Shown here piece by piece: positions 28,666 through 37,506 of a stretch of DNA of 59,874 nucleotides. Position 1 is the first letter of the stretch. Each line of letters opens with the position of its first letter. Made by a program: the position numbers and the translations under genes. Location: positions 1-59,874 of the forward strand of contig CAJUFL010000021.1 in NCBI GenBank assembly GCA_910585605.1. Direction: 5' to 3'. The stretch is from an uncultured Lachnospiraceae bacterium. GTDB lineage: Bacteria; Bacillota; Clostridia; Lachnospirales; Lachnospiraceae. The notes below the pieces were generated by a model, which saw only the letters and a list, made by a program, of their open reading frames with translations, was not told where the DNA came from and ran no database searches.

Positions 28666-28738
28666 TGGAACCTACAGGGCTCGAACCTGTGACCCTCTGC
28701 TTGTAAGGCAGATGCTCTCCCAGCTGAGCTAAGATTCC
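28666..28738 (-). tRNA. tRNA-Val (UAC)
   Basis: A 73-base cloverleaf: acceptor GGAATCT pairs with AGGTTCC, D arm AGCTCAGCTGGGAGAGC, anticodon stem TCTGC/GCAGA with loop CTTACAA, giving anticodon UAC, and T arm GGTTCGAGCCC. It lies five bases upstream of tRNA-Met and is probably processed from the same transcript. CCA is not encoded. Confidence 0.92.
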
Positions 28739-28808
28739 ATTTTGTGCTTGGCACGAATCATAGTATATAAAAAACAGATATGTTTGTCAAGAACTTTTTT
28801 AAAAAAAT

Positions 28809-29291
28809 TTAACGCAGGAAATACATCACTAAATAAATGATTCCAAGAATAATCAAAATTGGAATCCCAAAAGTAACCAGTATCCATAAACCAAACTTTA
28901 ATAAAGAAAGCACGATCATGAGCACAAGAACAATGACCGCTATATATAATACCTTAGCATACCACGAATTAAAATCAAAAACAAACTCCCTGTGTACCCG
29001 GGTAGTCTTTTCCTGCTTCCCGGCAGTGTCCTTTCTCCTTACCTTTCTTGTAGTCCCATCTTCCATATATTCTACATCTGCAACACGTTCTCCAGCCTGT
29101 GCTGCAATAATGGATCTGGCAATCAAAGACGGTTTTCCAAGTTCTTCCAATATCTCCTCTTCTCTCCTGCCATTCCTTAATTCCTCTTCAATGTAATTAG
29201 CATAATAACGGTAAGAATCCATCAACACCTCTGCCGGAACTTCTCCAGATAATGCATTTTTCAATTCCTCTAAAAAATCCTGTTTCGTCAT
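28809..29291 (-). CDS. HAAS (DUF1700-like) domain membrane protein
   Basis: A 160-residue protein. Residues 1-75 match the HAAS/DUF1700 pattern (MTKQDFLEELKNAL, YYANYIEEEL, ILEELGKPSLIARSI). A basic linker follows, then about 50 hydrophobic residues forming two membrane helices, ending in IYLVMYFLR. HAAS domains often accompany PadR-family regulators; none is present here. It starts 24 bases after the transglutaminase-like gene, so the two are probably co-transcribed. Function unknown. Confidence 0.8.
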   Translation of the reverse strand: MTKQDFLEELKNALSGEVPAEVLMDSYRYYANYIEEELRNGRREEEILEELGKPSLIARSIIAAQAGERVADVEYMEDGTTRKVRRKDTAGKQEKTTRVHREFVFDFNSWYAKVLYIAVIVLVLMIVLSLLKFGLWILVTFGIPILIILGIIYLVMYFLR

Positions 29292-29315
29292 TATTTCCTC
29301 CTAAATCAATTCTTT

Positions 29316-30425
29316 CTATTCGGCTTTTAATACCAGCACATTATATCCTTCTTCTCCAAATGTCTGCCAATTCACACTGTCATAACGGTAATTATCCTGA
29401 AAAATGAACTGCATATCCTCCTCATTTTCCTGATAAGTTTCAATTACCGCTTCATAACGGTAATTGCCGTGATAAATCATCGCCTCATACGCCTGTTCCT
29501 TATACTCATCAAAATCACTAAAGTACAGATGATTCCTTACATAATAATTATTATCCATACTATCCGCTGCCGGATAGTTCTCCTTTTCCCAATTGTGGCT
29601 TCCTTTTATAATGTCATCCGATACATTAAAATATGCATGCAGGGCATCCTCTCCCTGATCCGGCATCGGATCATCCCACGTAGCATCCAAATGATACCAT
29701 TTTCCATCCAATTCTACCAGATTCCACGCATGATCTATTTCATCTGCCGTACCAATCACAAACTCAGACCGTATGCCGACACACATAAACAAAAGTTGCA
29801 ATGCCTCCGCATAACCGTTACAGACTGCATCCTGATTTACCAAGGCTCCATATGCTCTATATATATCACTTTCCGAGTTCTGCTGTGTATCTTTACTGTA
29901 TTTACAATGTGTTACCAGATAATCATGCAACACCAGTTCCTTTTCATAATCTGTCATATTTTCTGTAATATGAGAATCCAGAATATTTCTTATCGTTTCG
30001 TATAGCTTTTGTGCTTTTTTTTCAGTATCCGGAATTGGTGTATGGTTCAAATATGCCTGAAACGCATAATAATTGGTAGTCCGTTTGATTGTAATCGTTA
30101 CTTTTTTAAAAGAATTTCCTACAATTCCAACCTGCTGATAAGTTGCTCCGCTTCCAAATATTCCGTTCAGAGTCGCATTAATCTGGTTAATTTCATTCAC
30201 ATCAATATCTTTCAGGTAAACAGTAAAAGCTTCTGCACCTTTTAATATCTCTTCATCTAACCGCTCTGCAAGACTGGCAATATCAGAATATATATTTTCT
30301 TCCCTAAAGTCCTCTTCCGTGTAAAAGGCAATCTTTTCCTGAACTGACGGAACACTCAGATAAAGATATGTAGCCAGACCTGCTAAAATAAAAATAACAG
30401 CGAACACACTTATTTTCTTATTCAT
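29316..30425 (-). CDS. Membrane-anchored transglutaminase-like protein
   Basis: A 369-residue protein with an N-terminal uncleaved signal anchor (about 3-25, ISVFAVIFILAGLATYLYL) and an extracellular transglutaminase-like (cysteine protease fold) domain. The catalytic triad is visible: Cys in DAVCNGYA near residue 205, His in DHAWNLV near 236 and Asp in LDATWDDP near 250. I start at the second ATG, six bases after GAGGAG. It is transcribed away from moxR and the DUF58 gene, whose operon elsewhere often contains a transglutaminase gene. Its substrate, probably a surface protein or peptidoglycan, is unknown. Confidence 0.85.
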   Translation of the reverse strand: MNKKISVFAVIFILAGLATYLYLSVPSVQEKIAFYTEEDFREENIYSDIASLAERLDEEILKGAEAFTVYLKDIDVNEINQINATLNGIFGSGATYQQVGIVGNSFKKVTITIKRTTNYYAFQAYLNHTPIPDTEKKAQKLYETIRNILDSHITENMTDYEKELVLHDYLVTHCKYSKDTQQNSESDIYRAYGALVNQDAVCNGYAEALQLLFMCVGIRSEFVIGTADEIDHAWNLVELDGKWYHLDATWDDPMPDQGEDALHAYFNVSDDIIKGSHNWEKENYPAADSMDNNYYVRNHLYFSDFDEYKEQAYEAMIYHGNYRYEAVIETYQENEEDMQFIFQDNYRYDSVNWQTFGEEGYNVLVLKAE

Positions 30426-30456
30426 AGCCATCTCCTCACACTACAGTTTCTATCTT

Positions 30457-30482
30457 ATACAATCAGTATTGTTTGATTGTAT
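30457..30482. promoter_or_regulatory. Operator-like dyad over the transglutaminase promoter
   Basis: Perfect 9-base inverted repeat ATACAATCA-N8-TGATTGTAT that covers the -10 hexamer of the leftward promoter and its predicted start site. Its position suits repressor binding; the factor is unknown. Confidence 0.5.
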
Positions 30483-30504
30483 CATTGTTAGCGTTTCCTT
30501 GCAA
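30476..30504 (-). promoter_or_regulatory. Promoter of the transglutaminase-HAAS operon
   Basis: Minus strand: TTGCAA (30499-30504), 17-base spacer, TACAAT (30476-30481). Confidence 0.6.
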
Positions 30505-30566
30505 ACTTTAATTTTCCTCTGACTCAAAAAATCCTTCTAAGCTTATGAAAAATAATTCCAGAACAG

Positions 30567-30595
30567 TTGAGTAATTTAAAAAATTATATTATGAT
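30567..30595 (+). promoter_or_regulatory. Promoter of the moxR operon
   Basis: TTGAGT (30567-30572), 17-base spacer, TATGAT (30590-30595), about 35 bases before the moxR ATG. Confidence 0.7.
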
Positions 30596-30630
30596 AATAA
30601 TATGAAAATCGGGGTAAAGGAGAAGAAAAA

Positions 30631-31596
30631 ATGGAACAGCACACTGATTTTAACAAACTACAGGATTTAGAAAAAAACATCGGGAAAATCATCATCGGAA
30701 AAGATAATGAAATCCGTCTTTTACTTACCGCCCTGCTGGCAAACGGGCATATTTTACTTGAAGATACGCCCGGCACTGGGAAAACCATGCTGGCAAAAGC
30801 ATTAGCAGCTTCCATTTCCGGTATCTACAAAAGAGTCCAGTTCACTCCTGATCTGCTGCCATCTGACGTTACGGGTATCAATATCTATAATCAAAAAAAT
30901 CAGGAATTTGAATTTATAGCCGGTCCAGTATTTACAAATATTTTACTGGCAGATGAAATCAACCGTGCAACTCCCAGAACGCAATCCTGTCTTTTAGAAG
31001 CAATGGCAGAAGGACAGGTGACAACCGACGGGATTACCCGCACACTTCACAAACCATTTTTTATGATTGCCACCGAAAACCCTATCGAAACTGCCGGAAC
31101 ATTCCCGCTGCCCGAAGCACAGTTAGATCGTTTTTCCATGAGAATCTCACTGGGATTCCCAACCGTTGAAGAAGAACTTGAAATTATGAACCGCTATATC
31201 CTAAACAATCCCATGGAACATCTTGCTCCAGTATGTACACTTTCCGATATTGAAGCTTTTCAGGCAGAGGCTGCAAAAGTATTTATTCATGAAGATATTA
31301 AAAAATATATCATACAGATTATCCATGCCACCAGAACTCACGAACAGGTTGCCCTTGGTATAAATCCCCGTGGAACCTTAAGCCTTATGCGGTGTACGCA
31401 GGCATATTCCTATTTAAGCGGTCGTTCTTATGTTATTCCGGAAGATATCAAATATCTTGCTGTCCCCTGCCTCTGCCACAGATTACTTTCCTTTACCAGT
31501 TCGGGAAGCCAATCATTTGCTGTCTCTATTATAGAACAGATACTGGATTCCATACCTGTTCCTACAGAAAATTTTGAAAAGCCAAATACCTTATAA
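30631..31596 (+). CDS. MoxR-family AAA+ ATPase
   Basis: A 321-residue AAA+ ATPase of the MoxR group, thought to act as a chaperone in maturation of protein complexes. Walker A PGTGKTML lies near residue 48, Walker B LLADEINRA near 110, sensor 1 ATENP near 150 and the arginine-rich LPEAQLDRFSMR after it. It opens a plus-strand operon with a DUF58 protein, a membrane protein and maf, an arrangement common for MoxR genes. The predicted clients are the proteins of this operon; this is family-based inference. Confidence 0.93.
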   Translation: MEQHTDFNKLQDLEKNIGKIIIGKDNEIRLLLTALLANGHILLEDTPGTGKTMLAKALAASISGIYKRVQFTPDLLPSDVTGINIYNQKNQEFEFIAGPVFTNILLADEINRATPRTQSCLLEAMAEGQVTTDGITRTLHKPFFMIATENPIETAGTFPLPEAQLDRFSMRISLGFPTVEEELEIMNRYILNNPMEHLAPVCTLSDIEAFQAEAAKVFIHEDIKKYIIQIIHATRTHEQVALGINPRGTLSLMRCTQAYSYLSGRSYVIPEDIKYLAVPCLCHRLLSFTSSGSQSFAVSIIEQILDSIPVPTENFEKPNTL

Positions 31597-31643
31597 CAGA
31601 CATACCACCTGGCTCTTTGCCCATAAAGTTAAAGGAGTAAATC

Positions 31644-32834
31644 ATGCAATATCTTATCGCAATTGCCATTGCAGTATTCCTATATCTGTTTCAGTCCCGT
31701 TATTACCGCAACCACTGGTCTGACGGACTGACTGTGGATATCTCGTACAGCCGTTCCCATGTACATATAGGTGATACTGTGGAATTGACAGAACAGATTA
31801 CAAATCGGAAAAAACTTCCCCTTCCTGTTCTGTATGTAAAATTTAAAACTTCCCGCACCTTTTTGTATGATACCGAAGAAAATGCCGCCATTTCAGATTA
31901 CTATTACAGAAATGATGCCTTTTCCGTTTTAGGTAACCAGCACATTACCAGAAAATTAAAGTTTTGTCCAAGCCAAAGAGGTTATTTTACACTGGATTCA
32001 GTTAATCTGGTTGTAAATGATCTATTTATGCAAAAAACCTATGCCGGCATCCGGGATAACCACGCTGTCCTTTATGTGTATCCTAAGCTGCTTAAAAACA
32101 GACAGTCATTGCTGCTTACCAATTCCGTTATCGGAGATATTCTGACAAAAGACTTTTATGAAGACCCTTTATCATTTCGCGGAATACGGGATTATTCCAA
32201 TCAGGACAGCATGCGTGTCATCAACTGGAAAGCAACTGCCAAAAATGGAAGTCTTAAAGTAAATACCTATTTTGACTCTCAAAATACCAGCATTACCCTG
32301 CTTTTGAATCTGGATACCCATACCATGCAGCGGATGGATATTTTAAGGGAATATATGATCTGCTCTACTGCTACACTGATAAACAGTATGATTGCAAGAG
32401 GATTTTCAATCCGGCTGACTGCCAATGCCCCAGATGTTTTAACAGGGAAACCGCTTTTTGTAGAAACAGGAGCCGGAAACGAACATTTGCAGGCACTATT
32501 CCAGGGACTTGCAAGGCTGGATCTCACAAAGGAATTTACGGACATATCCATGTTTTTCGAAGGAGAAAATTCCGTTTTTGAAGAAAAAGATAAAAGCACC
32601 TCTTATCTTTTAATTTCTAACTACCGAAAAGAAAACCTTTTATCACAGTGTCTGGAAAAACAGCAGCAGGGATATTCCCTGTACTTTATCTGCCCCGAAT
32701 TCTCTTCCCATTGTTCGGAAACTGATTTTTATGTAAACCAATCCCGTTTTTCCGGTAAAAATCGGCACATTGACCCCAAAAACGCTGTACTTCTAAACAC
32801 ATATTTCTGGGAGGTGACCCCTGATGAAGCATAA
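31644..32834 (+). CDS. DUF58 protein
   Basis: A 396-residue protein with an N-terminal membrane segment (YLIAIAIAVFLYLFQ), a beta-rich domain (IGDTVELTEQITNRKKLPLPV) and the DUF58 core, whose signature FRGIRDYSNQD followed by RVINWKATAK lies near residues 178-200. DUF58 contains a von Willebrand A-like fold and routinely pairs with MoxR. The gene overlaps the next one by 11 bases, which indicates translational coupling. Confidence 0.9.
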   Translation: MQYLIAIAIAVFLYLFQSRYYRNHWSDGLTVDISYSRSHVHIGDTVELTEQITNRKKLPLPVLYVKFKTSRTFLYDTEENAAISDYYYRNDAFSVLGNQHITRKLKFCPSQRGYFTLDSVNLVVNDLFMQKTYAGIRDNHAVLYVYPKLLKNRQSLLLTNSVIGDILTKDFYEDPLSFRGIRDYSNQDSMRVINWKATAKNGSLKVNTYFDSQNTSITLLLNLDTHTMQRMDILREYMICSTATLINSMIARGFSIRLTANAPDVLTGKPLFVETGAGNEHLQALFQGLARLDLTKEFTDISMFFEGENSVFEEKDKSTSYLLISNYRKENLLSQCLEKQQQGYSLYFICPEFSSHCSETDFYVNQSRFSGKNRHIDPKNAVLLNTYFWEVTPDEA

Positions 32835-34065
32835 TCTGACCATATATAAAGATATCAGCAGGCTGATAACGGTTGCTCTGGTATACCTGCTGGGATTTAT
32901 CACAGTGCTCACTATATATGAAAAACAGGTGACAAATCCCGGATATCTGCTGGGCATACCTGTTATTTTACTAGGGTATCTGATAATCCAGCGATACTGC
33001 TATCAACCCATATTATATATATTGCTGCACGGCATCTTTTATGTTCCCGTACTGCTGATTCCCTTCCCTAATAAATGGTATACCGGGCTTTATATCACAA
33101 TGCTCATTTTAGAAAATATACATGCTATCCATATTTGGATTCACAACACGGATCAGCCTTATACCGAAGTTCCCTGGTATCTTTTTTTCTTTGTGGCAGT
33201 CTTATATATTGCTGCCTTGGGATTTCATCAGATACAATTGGCAGACTATGTCTATCATATAGGAATCATACTGTTAATGCTCCATTTTATCAGATATTTC
33301 ATATATGGCATCAGCTGCCTTTTTTCCCAGTCCGAGCATACTACCACAATGCCGACAAAAAAAATTATGTTAACCAATTCAGTTCTGTTTGGATTTCTGC
33401 TGCTGGCATTTTTGCTGCTGACATTTTTTGCACGTATATTTGAACTGGATCAGTTTCTATATGTTATCGGTGATTTTCTTATAAAATTATTCCAGACAGT
33501 GATACGACTGATTCTGTATCTTGCTGCGATATTACGTCTTTTGTTTTCTTCCGACAACAACACTGACGATACCGCAAAAGAAAAAGAGGAACTCTCACAG
33601 GCTATACAAAAACTGCCACCAGAGCCTTCTTTATTCGCAAAAATACTGACCACTGTAATTGAACTTGCAGTCATTATTTTTATCATATACCTGATTTACC
33701 GGATTATCTCATACTTTATCAGCCTGCTGTTAACAAGATATGCCTCAGACTCCGATATCATAGTACCCTGCATTCAAAAAAAGGAAACCGTAAAAAAGAA
33801 AAAGAATCATATATCTGCAATCTCAAAGCTAAAAGAATATTTCGACACTGGCAACGCATCCAAAATAAGGCGTGCCTACCGTATTAAAATTAATAGTTAT
33901 AAAGATCCTGTCTACCAAAAAAATGACACTCCAAATGATATTGCACAGAAAGTCCTTAAAGTGTATGATGAAGATATCAGTGACCTTACCGAAGTTTATG
34001 AAAAAGCCCGCTACAGTGATGAACCGGTCACATATGAAGATGTACAAAAAGGAGGTATATTATAA
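32824..34065 (+). CDS. Polytopic membrane protein with DUF4129-like tail
   Basis: A 413-residue protein with about eight hydrophobic helices (for example LITVALVYLLGFITVLTIY and LLLAFLLLTFFARIF) and a charged cytoplasmic tail. The last 90 residues, with KIRRAYRIKINSY, TPNDIAQKV and LTEVYEKARYSDE, resemble the DUF4129 pattern usually found at the C-terminus of membrane transglutaminases. Here the transglutaminase domain itself is missing; a separate transglutaminase-like gene lies just across the divergent promoter region. It overlaps the DUF58 gene by 11 bases and touches maf (TAATG). Confidence 0.72.
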   Translation: MKHNLTIYKDISRLITVALVYLLGFITVLTIYEKQVTNPGYLLGIPVILLGYLIIQRYCYQPILYILLHGIFYVPVLLIPFPNKWYTGLYITMLILENIHAIHIWIHNTDQPYTEVPWYLFFFVAVLYIAALGFHQIQLADYVYHIGIILLMLHFIRYFIYGISCLFSQSEHTTTMPTKKIMLTNSVLFGFLLLAFLLLTFFARIFELDQFLYVIGDFLIKLFQTVIRLILYLAAILRLLFSSDNNTDDTAKEKEELSQAIQKLPPEPSLFAKILTTVIELAVIIFIIYLIYRIISYFISLLLTRYASDSDIIVPCIQKKETVKKKKNHISAISKLKEYFDTGNASKIRRAYRIKINSYKDPVYQKNDTPNDIAQKVLKVYDEDISDLTEVYEKARYSDEPVTYEDVQKGGIL

Positions 34066-34652
34066 TGAAAACAGATATTCCTATCATTCTGGCCTCTGCT
34101 TCCCCCCGCAGAGTTGAATTATTAAAGCAGGCAGGGTTTGCCTTTACCGTAAAACCTTCTAATATAAAAGAAGTCATAACCGAACTTCCTCCCGATAAAA
34201 TTGCGGAAGACCTGGCATATCAGAAAGCCAATGATGTATATCTGCATCTAAAAAAAGAATATCAGGACAAAGATTATATGGTCATCGGTGCAGATACTGT
34301 TGTCTATTATGACAAAGAAATCCTTGGAAAACCTGCTGATGAACAGGAAGCTTTCGACATGTTAAAGCTCCTGTCTGACCGCACGCATCAGGTTTTTACC
34401 GGAATTGCCATTATCCGGAAGATAAATGGAGAAAAACAGACACAGCTGCTGCACGAAAAAACAGATGTTACCTTTTATCCGATCAGCGATCATGATTTAA
34501 AAGAATATATCGCTACAGGCGATCCCTTGGATAAGGCTGGTGCTTACGGTATCCAGGGTACGTTTGCCGTGCATATCAAGAAGATACAGGGCGATTATAA
34601 CAATGTAGTAGGACTTCCGATTGCAAAACTTTATCAGTCCCTAAAGGTCTGA
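34065..34652 (+). CDS. maf: Maf-family nucleoside triphosphate pyrophosphatase
   Basis: Maf proteins hydrolyse non-canonical or canonical nucleoside triphosphates (dTTP, UTP or CTP, depending on subgroup) and can delay septation when overproduced. The 195-residue sequence has IILASASPRRVELLKQAG at the N-terminus, IGADTVVYYDKEILGKP near residue 76 and the DPLDKAGAYGIQG motif near 150, all family signatures. An AGGAGG-like site precedes the start, which overlaps the previous stop codon by one base. Its 3' end overlaps the opposing GTPase gene by 19 bases. Confidence 0.95.
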   Translation: MKTDIPIILASASPRRVELLKQAGFAFTVKPSNIKEVITELPPDKIAEDLAYQKANDVYLHLKKEYQDKDYMVIGADTVVYYDKEILGKPADEQEAFDMLKLLSDRTHQVFTGIAIIRKINGEKQTQLLHEKTDVTFYPISDHDLKEYIATGDPLDKAGAYGIQGTFAVHIKKIQGDYNNVVGLPIAKLYQSLKV

Positions 34653-37264
34653 TGCTCCATGTATTCCCTAAGTTCATTATTCACCCGTTCCACTTCCTCT
34701 TCCAGTTCCCTTGCTGACATCACCACACAATTCTGCCCTCTGGTGATCAGCTGGACCAGTCCATCTGAAGTGGCAACAGTTACATAATAATCTTTTGATA
34801 TTTTATGAGTGAGTTTTTCAATATACGCATCTGCTGTTTCTGCTTCCTTGGTATAGACAACATGAATATTGTGATAGTCAAACATCTCTCCCAGATTCCC
34901 TTTGACTTTATAAGCATCAAATACCACAATCAGTTCACATTTTACATATGCCTGATAATTACAAAGAATATCCAAAAGTTTCATTCTGGCACCTTCTAAG
35001 TTATCTTCAACCAGAGCCTTCAGATCAGTCCATGCATGCACAATATTATATCCATCAACAATCAGATATTTCTTTTTATATCTGGGTTTCTCCTGTCCTT
35101 TGTAAACAGACGCCTGCACCTTCTGCCGTTTATTATTAATATGTTTGGATGCCTTTTCATTGGCATGAAACGTACGGTTTAAGATCGCCTGTATCTGCTC
35201 TTCATCGATAGAATAATCAAAAGAGTTTTGCAATGTATCCACTTTCTGCTCTTCTAATGCTGATAATTCACTGTTCTTATCAAAACTGCTTTCCACATGC
35301 ATATGATCTTTTACCTGATTCCACGGTACGATAAATCCTGCACCATGGGCACAGAATACAGAAGAGGACGGATTTTCTATATCCTGTTCTGCATGATACT
35401 GTGAATTTTCTATCACTTTCTCAGAATTCTGGCAGGGACCATATCCTTTTAGTGTACAAAGAAGATTCCCTCTGCCCTTTGTATAAGAATTCATGGTAAT
35501 CTGGTAATCCCGCATAGCTGCCACCGGAACACTTCCCCTTAGGACTGCCGTCTCCCCATCCAAAACCGGTGCATCAAAACTGCCATGCATATTCTCAATG
35601 TCTGTCATCGCCCTGCCAATCATTTCTATCGGTACTTCCAGACAAAATTCATAATAGGGTTCCAGCAACACACTCTTTGCCTGCATCAGTCCCTGACGCA
35701 CTGCCCGGTAAGTTGCCTGCCTGAAATCTCCGCCTTCTGTATGCTTTGTATGTGCCCTGCCTCCTACTACGGTAATCCTCATATCCGTAAGCACAGACCC
35801 GGTAAGCACTCCGATATGTTCCTTTTCTTCCAAATGTGTCAGAATCAGCCTCTGCCAGTTTCTATCCAGCATATCCTCACTGCAATCCATCAAAAACTGC
35901 ATTCCGCTTCCTTCTTCTCCTGGTTCCAGCAAAAGATGCACTTCCGCATAATGTCTTAACGGCTCAAAATGCCCCACACCCTCCACGGTATCTGCAATCG
36001 TTTCTTTGTAAACAATACTTCCGGCACCAAAACCGACCACAACTCCAAAACGGTCGTAAATCCGCTTTTTCAAGACTTCAGTCTGCACTTCTCCCATCAG
36101 TTTTATCTGTATGGTTCCTGTTTCTTCCTGCCATAAAATCTGAAGCTCCGGTTCCTCTTCTTCCAGTTCCCGCAAAAGCGGCAGCATCTTAGCTGCATCC
36201 ATATCTTCCGGCAGTTCTACTGCATATGTGAGAATCGGTTCTAACACCGGAATATCAGCCTGAGGTTCTACTCCAAGCCCTTCTCCCGGATAAGTCTGGG
36301 ACAGCCCTGTTACTGCACATACCATACCCGGTAGTACTTCTTCCGCCAGATTATACTTCTCACCTGAATAAATACGAATCTGATTCACCTTTTCTTCCCA
36401 GTCATATGCAGATGTCTTTGCCACTTCCTCTTCTCCACCTGTATGATGTAAGCCTTTTCGTACATATCCACAAAGACTGCCTTTTACTTTCAGGCTTCCT
36501 CCGGTTATTTTCATATATGTTAAACGGCTGCCCTGCCGGTCTCTGACAATCTTAAAAACCCTTGCCCCAAATTCTTTTTTGTATTCCCGTTCCATCATAT
36601 ACCGTAAAAGTCCCTGCATAAATATGTCAGTTCCCTCCAGTTTTAACGCAGAACCAAAATAACACGGATATATCTTTCTCTGAAGAAGAAGCCGGGAAAT
36701 ATCTTCTTTGGAAACAGTCATTTTTTCAAGATAGTCTTCCAGCAATGCTTCATCACAGACAGCAATCTGTTCCTGAAACGCTTCGGAATCTTCACTGCTA
36801 AAATCAATACAGTCCTCCCCGAAATGCTTTTGTATATCCTGCATCAATTTATCTTTATCTGCCGCCGGCTGATCCATTTTATTAATAAACAGAAAAACCG
36901 GAATATGATATCTTTCCAGCAGCCTCCATAACGTCACAGTATGTCCCTGAACACCGTCTGCCCCACTGATTACAAGAACTGCATAATCCATAACCCATAA
37001 AGTACGCTCCATTTCTGCCGAAAAATCCACATGCCCTGGTGTATCCAGCAATGTAATTACCGTATCCCCGCACTCCATAACTGCCTGTTTAGAAAAAATT
37101 GTAATTCCTCTTGCACGTTCTAATTCTTCTGTGTCCAAAAAAGCATTCTGATTGTCTACACGCCCCGGTTTTTCAATGGTCCCACTTTCGTACAGCATAC
37201 TTTCCGATAATGTAGTTTTCCCTGCGTCCACATGGGCCAGTATTCCAACAGTCAATCGTTTCAT
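34634..37264 (-). CDS. TetM/EF-G-like GTPase fused to a NYN (Rae1/YacP-like) domain
   Basis: An 876-residue fusion. Residues 1-650 match the ribosomal-protection (TetM/TetW) translation-factor family: G1 AHVDAGKT at 10, switch RGITI at 52, G3 DTPGH at 74, G4 NKMD at 128 and SALKLEG at 205, then EF-G-like domains II-V. After a polar linker, residues 732-876 form a NYN/PIN-like nuclease domain with LIVDGYN (Asp737), VVFDAYK (Asp783), TKEAETADAYIEK (Glu809, Asp812) and ATSDG (Asp834). The closest single-domain relative I know is YacP/Rae1, an endoribonuclease acting in the ribosomal A site. The protein could free and cleave mRNA on stalled ribosomes, or confer tetracycline protection; this is inference. 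A structured 200-base leader precedes it. Confidence 0.88.
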   Translation of the reverse strand: MKRLTVGILAHVDAGKTTLSESMLYESGTIEKPGRVDNQNAFLDTEELERARGITIFSKQAVMECGDTVITLLDTPGHVDFSAEMERTLWVMDYAVLVISGADGVQGHTVTLWRLLERYHIPVFLFINKMDQPAADKDKLMQDIQKHFGEDCIDFSSEDSEAFQEQIAVCDEALLEDYLEKMTVSKEDISRLLLQRKIYPCYFGSALKLEGTDIFMQGLLRYMMEREYKKEFGARVFKIVRDRQGSRLTYMKITGGSLKVKGSLCGYVRKGLHHTGGEEEVAKTSAYDWEEKVNQIRIYSGEKYNLAEEVLPGMVCAVTGLSQTYPGEGLGVEPQADIPVLEPILTYAVELPEDMDAAKMLPLLRELEEEEPELQILWQEETGTIQIKLMGEVQTEVLKKRIYDRFGVVVGFGAGSIVYKETIADTVEGVGHFEPLRHYAEVHLLLEPGEEGSGMQFLMDCSEDMLDRNWQRLILTHLEEKEHIGVLTGSVLTDMRITVVGGRAHTKHTEGGDFRQATYRAVRQGLMQAKSVLLEPYYEFCLEVPIEMIGRAMTDIENMHGSFDAPVLDGETAVLRGSVPVAAMRDYQITMNSYTKGRGNLLCTLKGYGPCQNSEKVIENSQYHAEQDIENPSSSVFCAHGAGFIVPWNQVKDHMHVESSFDKNSELSALEEQKVDTLQNSFDYSIDEEQIQAILNRTFHANEKASKHINNKRQKVQASVYKGQEKPRYKKKYLIVDGYNIVHAWTDLKALVEDNLEGARMKLLDILCNYQAYVKCELIVVFDAYKVKGNLGEMFDYHNIHVVYTKEAETADAYIEKLTHKISKDYYVTVATSDGLVQLITRGQNCVVMSARELEEEVERVNNELREYMEHQTFRD

Positions 37265-37397
37265 CTTCCATTTTCCTTCAATATAATATTCCCCTCACCT
37301 CAAAACCTTCACTTTCTGCTTTGCATACTTTCAAACTAGGTTCGCCATGCTCGCCAAGGATTCAGGCATCGGTGTCCTTTACACTCACATAAACTTT

Positions 37398-37438
37398 GGA
37401 AGAATACATCTGGTGGCAAGCCACAGATGTATTCTTCC
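37398..37438 (-). other. Strong leader hairpin upstream of the GTPase-NYN gene
   Basis: Inverted repeat with 15 perfect pairs (GGAAGAATACATCTG / CAGATGTATTCTTCC), a one-base bulge, three further pairs and a CAAG loop. It is not followed by a T run on either strand, so it is not an ordinary terminator. It could control elongation or mRNA stability of the downstream gene, or be part of a dispersed repeat. Confidence 0.6.
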
Positions 37439-37465
37439 GAAGTCTGCGTTCGTGCTTATTCGCTC

Positions 37466-37494
37466 ATTATATCATACCAGATATGCCTTTTCCA
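37466..37494 (-). promoter_or_regulatory. Promoter of the GTPase-NYN gene
   Basis: Minus strand: extended -10 TGATATAAT with the core hexamer at 37466-37471 and a poor -35 (TGGAAA, 37489-37494) at 17 bases. Confidence 0.5.
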
Positions 37495-37506
37495 GAAAAA
37501 GAAAAA

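Noticed and set aside
34634..37264. Acquired tetracycline-resistance gene
   Set aside because: The G domains resemble TetM, but the NYN fusion and housekeeping context, without mobile-element traces, fit a chromosomal translation factor better. Resistance cannot be excluded.
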